DNA of 40,262 bases, taken from the NCBI GenBank assembly GCA_020724925.1, contig DYGC01000003.1, positions 1-40,262 of the forward strand, given 5' to 3'. This stretch comes from Candidatus Paceibacter sp. (GTDB lineage: Bacteria; Patescibacteriota; Patescibacteriia; DYGC01). This document shows, piece after piece, positions 34,805 to 40,262 of the stretch. The notes below the pieces were generated by a model. It searched no databases. It had not been told where the DNA came from and worked only from the letters and a program-made list of their open reading frames with translations. Both the position numbers and the translations under genes were made by a program. Position 1 is the stretch's first letter. Every line of letters starts with the position of its first letter.

Positions 34805-35917
34805 CTAAATATATTTTCTCTCAATCAACGGATTGATTCTGGTGACTACTTCATAATTAATGGTGCCGATTTTCTCGGCGATTTGATCAGCTGTCTGCCC
34901 CGCTCCCAGTAAAATCACATCATCATTGTAACCCAAGGCAGGTAAATCACTTAAATCAATCATTGTTAAATTCATGCAAATACGTCCTAAAACCGGGCAG
35001 GCCACTCCCCTAATGATAACTTCCCCTTTGTTGCCTAACCGACGATCATAACCATCCCAATAGCCAATCGGTAAAACGCCCAAAATCGTATCACGTTTGA
35101 CTTGATGACTGTTACCATAACCGACAAACGAGCCGGCCGGAATCTTTTTGATATGAATCAATTTAGTCTGCCAAGTCAAAGCCGGTTTTAATTGGACTTT
35201 ATGCCCAAAATGCGGTTTTAAAGATTTGTCCGGCCACAAACCGTACAAACTGATGCCCAAACGTGTCAAACTAAATGCGCCCAAATCTTGTAAAACCAAA
35301 CTCGCGGCACTACAGGCAATATGATATGACAAATTTGATTTTAAGACTTCAAATTGATCCCTAAGCGCTTTAAATTTATCTAGTTGCGCGATTGTATATT
35401 CCAAATTTTCCTCAGATGAGGCGAAATGCGAGTAAACACCTTGCCAATCTAAAAACTTTTTCTCAGACAAAGCTTGGGCCAAAGCAAAAGCCTCATCCGC
35501 CAAAACGCCGACGCGTCCGGCACCGGTATCCACTTTTAAATGCGTTTTTATTTTCTGATTGACTGACGCACCATAATCGTCCAATTGCTTCAACATTTCT
35601 TGATGATAAACCGGTAAAGACAATAAAAATAATTTATCAATGGGAATGGATTTTAACTCCGCCGACGACCAAAAACTTAAAACAAAAATCGGACAATTTA
35701 CCCCCGCTTGTAATAATTGCAAAGCTTCTTCCAGAGAAACAACCGCCAAAATATCTACTTTATCCGCTAAAAATTTGGCCACTTCAAGCATCCCATGACC
35801 GTAAGCATTACTTTTAACCACCGCCATAATTGGCGTTTGGCTACTGAGTAATTTTTTATATTCTTGATAATTGTGTTGAATTGCCGCCAAATCAACAATC
35901 ACTTGACTGGAACTCAT
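34805..35917 (-). CDS. alr: Alanine racemase
   Basis: VVKSNAYGHGMLEVAKFL (PLP Lys), KVDTGAGRVGV, TRLGISLYGLWP, LPIGYWDGYDRRLGNKGEVIIRG, GRICMNLTMIDLS. Confidence 0.93.
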   Translation of the reverse strand: MSSSQVIVDLAAIQHNYQEYKKLLSSQTPIMAVVKSNAYGHGMLEVAKFLADKVDILAVVSLEEALQLLQAGVNCPIFVLSFWSSAELKSIPIDKLFLLSLPVYHQEMLKQLDDYGASVNQKIKTHLKVDTGAGRVGVLADEAFALAQALSEKKFLDWQGVYSHFASSEENLEYTIAQLDKFKALRDQFEVLKSNLSYHIACSAASLVLQDLGAFSLTRLGISLYGLWPDKSLKPHFGHKVQLKPALTWQTKLIHIKKIPAGSFVGYGNSHQVKRDTILGVLPIGYWDGYDRRLGNKGEVIIRGVACPVLGRICMNLTMIDLSDLPALGYNDDVILLGAGQTADQIAEKIGTINYEVVTRINPLIERKYI

Positions 35918-35929
35918 AAACGTTAATTA

Positions 35930-36862
35930 CTATTGATAAAAGATTTTCTCCTTAATACGCAGATCAATATATTGCAAAGCGTTTTTATCCACTTGCTTTA
36001 AATAAAACTTATAAAAAACATGGAATTTTTTCAACTGGGATAAAACATCCAGGTTTAAATCAAAATAAATATCAAAACCATGTAAGGTTTTTACTTCCAA
36101 ATTACGACTGATATCATCACGGAAAGAAAAATCAACCGGTTTTAACAAATCATAAAATTTTAAATAACTGAAAACTTCCAAAATTTTTACCAAAGTTTCC
36201 GGCTGAATGGGAATGTTTTCATTGGCCGGACATTGCGGCTGCCAAGTTTTAATAATTGGATATTCCCCTAAACCGGACATGTTAATAGTACCAAAAATCT
36301 TATTATCGCGCGTCTCCGCTGATTCAAAAAAAGAATTATTGGCTTTCACATCATTGATTAAACGGCCGTCACTTTCAAAAGCGTAAAGTTTATTTTCACA
36401 TTGCCAGTAACCGGCGATTTCTTTATAGCGTAGTTCGATTGTGATGGTGTTCCTTTCCACTTTGCGAATCAACACATCGGACAAACCGGAATCAAAAGCC
36501 AATAAACGATTTTTCAATTCAGCCTTATCCATCAAAAACAAATTACTTTCTTTAAATCCCCAATGACGTTCCCGCAAAAAATCCTGGGCCAAACTTTTTA
36601 TCGCGTAATCATCGGCGATGTTTAACACTTCCACATTTTTAATGTTAAAAAATGAGGAAAACAAAAGCCAATAAGCAATCACCAATAAACTAATCATCAG
36701 GGAAGAATAAAATAAAAAATCAGTAAAAGCTCCCCAATTCCAAGATGAGAAATCAAAACGTTTTTTACTCGGACGACGATCAATAAAATACGGATTAGCC
36801 GAGACGCTTTGATGACGATGATACTTTAATAACGGTTTGTTTGAATTTTTTTGCTGAAACAT
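35930..36862 (-). CDS. ftsQ: FtsQ/DivIB-like POTRA-domain cell-division protein
   Basis: Single TM then FFNIKNVEVLNIADDYAIKSLAQDFL..NLFLMDKAELKNRLLAF..SDVLIRKVERNTITIELRYKEIAGYWQCENKLYAFESDGRLI. Confidence 0.75.
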   Translation of the reverse strand: MFQQKNSNKPLLKYHRHQSVSANPYFIDRRPSKKRFDFSSWNWGAFTDFLFYSSLMISLLVIAYWLLFSSFFNIKNVEVLNIADDYAIKSLAQDFLRERHWGFKESNLFLMDKAELKNRLLAFDSGLSDVLIRKVERNTITIELRYKEIAGYWQCENKLYAFESDGRLINDVKANNSFFESAETRDNKIFGTINMSGLGEYPIIKTWQPQCPANENIPIQPETLVKILEVFSYLKFYDLLKPVDFSFRDDISRNLEVKTLHGFDIYFDLNLDVLSQLKKFHVFYKFYLKQVDKNALQYIDLRIKEKIFYQ

Positions 36863-36875
36863 TGCGTTTCAATTT

Positions 36876-38168
36876 TTATTTTTGATTCAAAATAATTTTT
36901 TCACGATTGAAGAAATATGGTTGTAAGGCTTTCGGTATATTGATATTACCATCAGAATCTTGATGATTTTCCACAAAAGCGATGATGGCACGCGCCAAGG
37001 AAATCGCCGTACCGTTTAAGGTATGGACAAAAGCTTTTTGATCGCCATCACTGTATTTGATATTCAAGCGACGTGCTTGGTAATCGGTGCAATTGGAACA
37101 GCTGGTGACTTCGCCCCAATCCCCCATAGGATGATTTTCATCACGCTTCATGGTCATCCAAGCTTCCAAATCATATTTTTTGTAAGCCGGACCGCCCAAA
37201 TCACCGCTGCAGATTTTAATAACGCGAAAAGGAATTTCCAAATCATTAAAAATTTCCATTTCAATTTCTTTCAGTAACTCCAAAATTTCCGCACTTTGTT
37301 CCGGTGTGCTGAAAATAAACATTTCTAATTTGCTGAATTGATGGACACGATATAAACCTTTGGAAGTACGACCATAAGCGCCCGCTTCAGTGCGGAAACA
37401 ATGAGATAACCCCAAATATTTTAAAGGCAAAAGCTCTTTATTCAAAACTTCTTCCTTATGATATCCGCCCAAAGAAATTTCCGCCGTACCGATTAAACTG
37501 CTGTCTTCACCTTCAATGTTATAAATTTGTTTTTCAGCGCCGCGCGGATTAAAACCGGTTCCCAAAATCACTTCGTTCAAAGCCAAATCCGGCGTACTGA
37601 ACATTTGAAACCCAAATTTATTCACCACCTTATCTAAAGTGAATTGGATTAAAGCTTGTTCCAATAAGGCGATATCATTCTTTAAAAAATAAAATTTAGC
37701 CCCGGAAACTTTGGCGCCACGTTCAAAATCCAAATAATTATCATTCAATAATTCGGTATGATCTTTTGGTTCAAAAGCAAATTTTACTTCTTTCACGGAA
37801 CGATAAATTTCCACGTTATCTTCATCGGTCGCGCCAATCGGACTGTCTTCACTGGTTAAATTCGGGATTTCCAACCAAATTTTTTTAAATTCCGCCTGCG
37901 CTTCTTCCAAGCGGGGCTCTTTTACTTTCATTTCTTCTTTAATTTGATTGACCTCGGCTGATAATTTCTCTTTCTCACTATCCGTGGCTTGCGGGAATTG
38001 CTTGCTGATTTCGTTGCGCTTGGCTTTCAACACATCCAACTCTTGAATCAAACGATTGCGCTCATCCAACAAATCATAAAATCGCCCGATATCCACTTTC
38101 ATGTTGCGGTTCTTGATGTTTTCTTCCACCAAAGCCCGATTTTCCTTTAAAAAGTTTAAATCCAACAT
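36876..38168 (-). CDS. serS: Seryl-tRNA synthetase
   Basis: MLDLNFLKENRALVEENIKNR, coiled-coil arm, LIGTAEISLGGYHKEEVL, CFRTEAGAYGRTSKGLYRVHQFSKLEMF, EVTSCSNCTDYQARRLNIKY, LNGTAISLARAIIAFVENHQ. Confidence 0.96.
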   Translation of the reverse strand: MLDLNFLKENRALVEENIKNRNMKVDIGRFYDLLDERNRLIQELDVLKAKRNEISKQFPQATDSEKEKLSAEVNQIKEEMKVKEPRLEEAQAEFKKIWLEIPNLTSEDSPIGATDEDNVEIYRSVKEVKFAFEPKDHTELLNDNYLDFERGAKVSGAKFYFLKNDIALLEQALIQFTLDKVVNKFGFQMFSTPDLALNEVILGTGFNPRGAEKQIYNIEGEDSSLIGTAEISLGGYHKEEVLNKELLPLKYLGLSHCFRTEAGAYGRTSKGLYRVHQFSKLEMFIFSTPEQSAEILELLKEIEMEIFNDLEIPFRVIKICSGDLGGPAYKKYDLEAWMTMKRDENHPMGDWGEVTSCSNCTDYQARRLNIKYSDGDQKAFVHTLNGTAISLARAIIAFVENHQDSDGNINIPKALQPYFFNREKIILNQK

Positions 38169-38173
38169 AATAT

Positions 38174-39703
38174 TTATTCTTTATCTTGATTATTTTCTTG
38201 ATTTTGTGACTTCGGGCGCATTAACGGGAACAAAACCACGTCCCGCAAATTGCTTTGACCGGTCAATAAAGTCAAAATACGATCCACGCCCATACCCCAA
38301 CCGGAAATCGGTGGCATGCCATATTTCATGCAGTCAATAAACTCATCATCACCATACATTGCTTCTTCATCCCCTTCGGCTTGTGCTTGAGCTTGCTCTT
38401 TAAAACGTTGTTCTTGATCCAAAGGATCGACCAACTCGGAATAAGCCTTGCCCAATTCCCAACCGTTTAAAATAATTTGAAATTGATCAACCATTTCCGG
38501 ATTTTTATCATTACGACGAGCCAAAGGTTGCAATTCCACCGGGTATTCATACAAAAACAACGGACCTAGTAATTTCGGTCTAGACATTTTTTTGTAAACA
38601 TAATCAACCAAAGTGGAATAACTCATTTTGTCTGATTCTTCGATTTCGATCCCTTTCTTGGCAATGATTTTACGCAATTCTTCCACGGTTTTCACTTCAT
38701 TCAAATCAATACCAGTATCATTTTTAATTAATTCCATATAACTGATACGTGGCCAAGGGGTAGTAAAATCCACTTCTCTAAATTCGCCGTCCTTACCCTG
38801 AATGGACATTTTTCGCGGCAAATTCAAAGTATCAAACAAATAATCAAACATTTTTTCAGTGAATTTGATATTATCTTCAAAATTCCAATAAGCGCAATAA
38901 TGTTCCAAATGAGTATGCTCAGGCAAATGTGACGGATCAAAACCCTCATTGCGGAAAGCTTTTCCCAATTCAAAAATCTTTTCAAAACCACCGACAATCA
39001 ACTCTTTCAGCGGCAGTTCGTGGGAAATGCGCAAATAAACGTCAATATCCAAACCATTATTATGCGTGATATAAGGACGGGCGTTGGCGCCGGTCGGTGA
39101 ATGCAACAAAGTGGAAGTTTCCACTTCTTGAAAACCCTCTTTCCAATAAAATTCACGAAGCGCTTTAATAAATTGGCTGCGGAATAAAAATCTATTCATG
39201 GTTTCCTGATCACTAATCAAATCCAAATAACGTTGGCGATATTTCACTTCCTGATCTTGCAAACCATGGAACTTTCCCGGTAATGGTTTCAAAGCCTTGC
39301 CCAAGAACATAAAATCTTTCACCAAAATGGTTTTCTCACCTTTATGAGTGACAAACAATTCTCCTTCCACACCGATAAAATCACCCAAATCAAAATGTTT
39401 TACAAAAAAATCATATTTGTCTTTGCCGACTTCATCCGCTTTAAAAGCGATTTGATAACGGCCGCTGTAATCCTGAATATGAGCGAAACATAGTTTTCCC
39501 ATATCACGAATCAAAACCAAACGTCCGGCGGTTTTTACTTTTTCCCCTTCCGCCAATTCAAAAGTATCCTTCAGAGAACAATCTTTATCATAACGTTCAG
39601 GATAAGTTTGCACGCCCATTTTTTCCAAATCGCGTAACTTTTTCAAACGAATCAACTCTTCATTGTTGACATCAATTTCCGGATTAAAATTTTCGTCGGC
39701 CAT
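38174..39703 (-). CDS. lysS: Lysyl-tRNA synthetase (class II)
   Basis: GRLVLIRDMGKLCFAHIQD, KYRQRYLDLISDQETMNRF, FQEVETSTLLHSPTGANARPYITHNN, KAFRNEGFDPSHLPEHTHLEHY, GWGMGVDRILTLLTGQSNLRDVVLFPLMRP. Confidence 0.96.
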   Translation of the reverse strand: MADENFNPEIDVNNEELIRLKKLRDLEKMGVQTYPERYDKDCSLKDTFELAEGEKVKTAGRLVLIRDMGKLCFAHIQDYSGRYQIAFKADEVGKDKYDFFVKHFDLGDFIGVEGELFVTHKGEKTILVKDFMFLGKALKPLPGKFHGLQDQEVKYRQRYLDLISDQETMNRFLFRSQFIKALREFYWKEGFQEVETSTLLHSPTGANARPYITHNNGLDIDVYLRISHELPLKELIVGGFEKIFELGKAFRNEGFDPSHLPEHTHLEHYCAYWNFEDNIKFTEKMFDYLFDTLNLPRKMSIQGKDGEFREVDFTTPWPRISYMELIKNDTGIDLNEVKTVEELRKIIAKKGIEIEESDKMSYSTLVDYVYKKMSRPKLLGPLFLYEYPVELQPLARRNDKNPEMVDQFQIILNGWELGKAYSELVDPLDQEQRFKEQAQAQAEGDEEAMYGDDEFIDCMKYGMPPISGWGMGVDRILTLLTGQSNLRDVVLFPLMRPKSQNQENNQDKE

Positions 39704-39711
39704 AAAATTAT

Positions 39712-40167
39712 TTATTTAATTTCTAAAATTTGATATTCCATTTTGCCGCTCGGTGTTTCCACCAAACACTTGTCACCCACTTTCTTGCCCATTAAGGCTT
39801 GGGATAACGGTGATTGATCAGAAATTTTCTTTTGTAAAGGATTAGCTTCGGCAAAACTGACAATTTCCAAATCCATTTTCAAATTATTATTAACGCAATT
39901 CACTAAAACCTTAGACCCCAAACCCACGCACTCAGTGTCCTGGCACGTCCCTACCACTTCCGCGTACTTCAAGATTTCCTCGATTTCTTTGATGCGACCT
40001 TCATTAAAACCTTGAGCATCGCGTGCTTCATGGTAAGAAGCGTTTTCTCGCAAATCCCCCATATCTTTGGCTTTTTTAATGTTTTCGCTAATCGCCGGCC
40101 GTTGCGCAATGCGGTCTTCCAATTCGGTTTTTAACTTGTCATAAGCGCTTTGCGTAATTTGTGCCAT
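39712..40167 (-). CDS. greA: Transcription elongation factor GreA
   Basis: N-terminal coiled coil with KKAKDMGDLRENASYHEARDAQGFNEGRIKEIEEIL; C-terminal DQSPLSQALMGKKVGDKCLVETPSGKMEYQILEI. Confidence 0.95.
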   Translation of the reverse strand: MAQITQSAYDKLKTELEDRIAQRPAISENIKKAKDMGDLRENASYHEARDAQGFNEGRIKEIEEILKYAEVVGTCQDTECVGLGSKVLVNCVNNNLKMDLEIVSFAEANPLQKKISDQSPLSQALMGKKVGDKCLVETPSGKMEYQILEIK

Positions 40168-40198
40168 AGCAATCGTTTTTTACTGTTTTAACTATCTA

Positions 40199-40227
40199 AT
40201 TTTACTTGATTAAAGGGGATTTTTCAA
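40199..40227 (-). promoter_or_regulatory. sigma70-like promoter for the greA-lysS-serS-ftsQ-alr operon
   Basis: Minus strand: TTGAAA (40227-40222), 17-bp spacer, TAAAAT (40204-40199); 31 nt before greA. Confidence 0.6.
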
Positions 40228-40262
40228 GAAGCAATCACCGCCCCGCCGATTACCTTCCCGCC

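Overview
This 40.3-kb, AT-rich, gene-dense window looks like the chromosome of a Candidate Phyla Radiation (Patescibacteria) bacterium; that taxonomic call is inferred from protein types and gene order. Most genes are on the + strand up to about 32.5 kb, followed by a small accessory patch (32.5-34.8 kb) and a minus-strand greA-lysS-serS-ftsQ-alr operon. Recognisable blocks are: (i) an envelope/secreted-protein cluster (discoidin-like, Kazal-like, GGDEF-bearing, Gmad2-GerMN, SH3/CAP); (ii) clpP-xer-murE-UvrD/PD-(D/E)XK-DUF721-proS; (iii) mreB-mreC-mreD-PBP2, followed after 11 bp by a secreted 2005-aa SpvB/FG-GAP/RHS giant protein and an M23 hydrolase; (iv) a DUF1704/MATCAP-like metallopeptidase, gltX and recJ. 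The strongest hunt targets are: the RHS giant, whose C-terminus resembles a polymorphic-toxin nuclease but has no adjacent immunity ORF and carries a near-ideal promoter inside its 3' end; two small ORFs missing from the track (33 aa at 30575 and 55 aa at 33680), each behind a strong sigma70-like promoter; and several families of REP/REPIN-like palindromes confined to intergenic gaps. I saw no rRNA, tRNA, CRISPR array or transposase gene.
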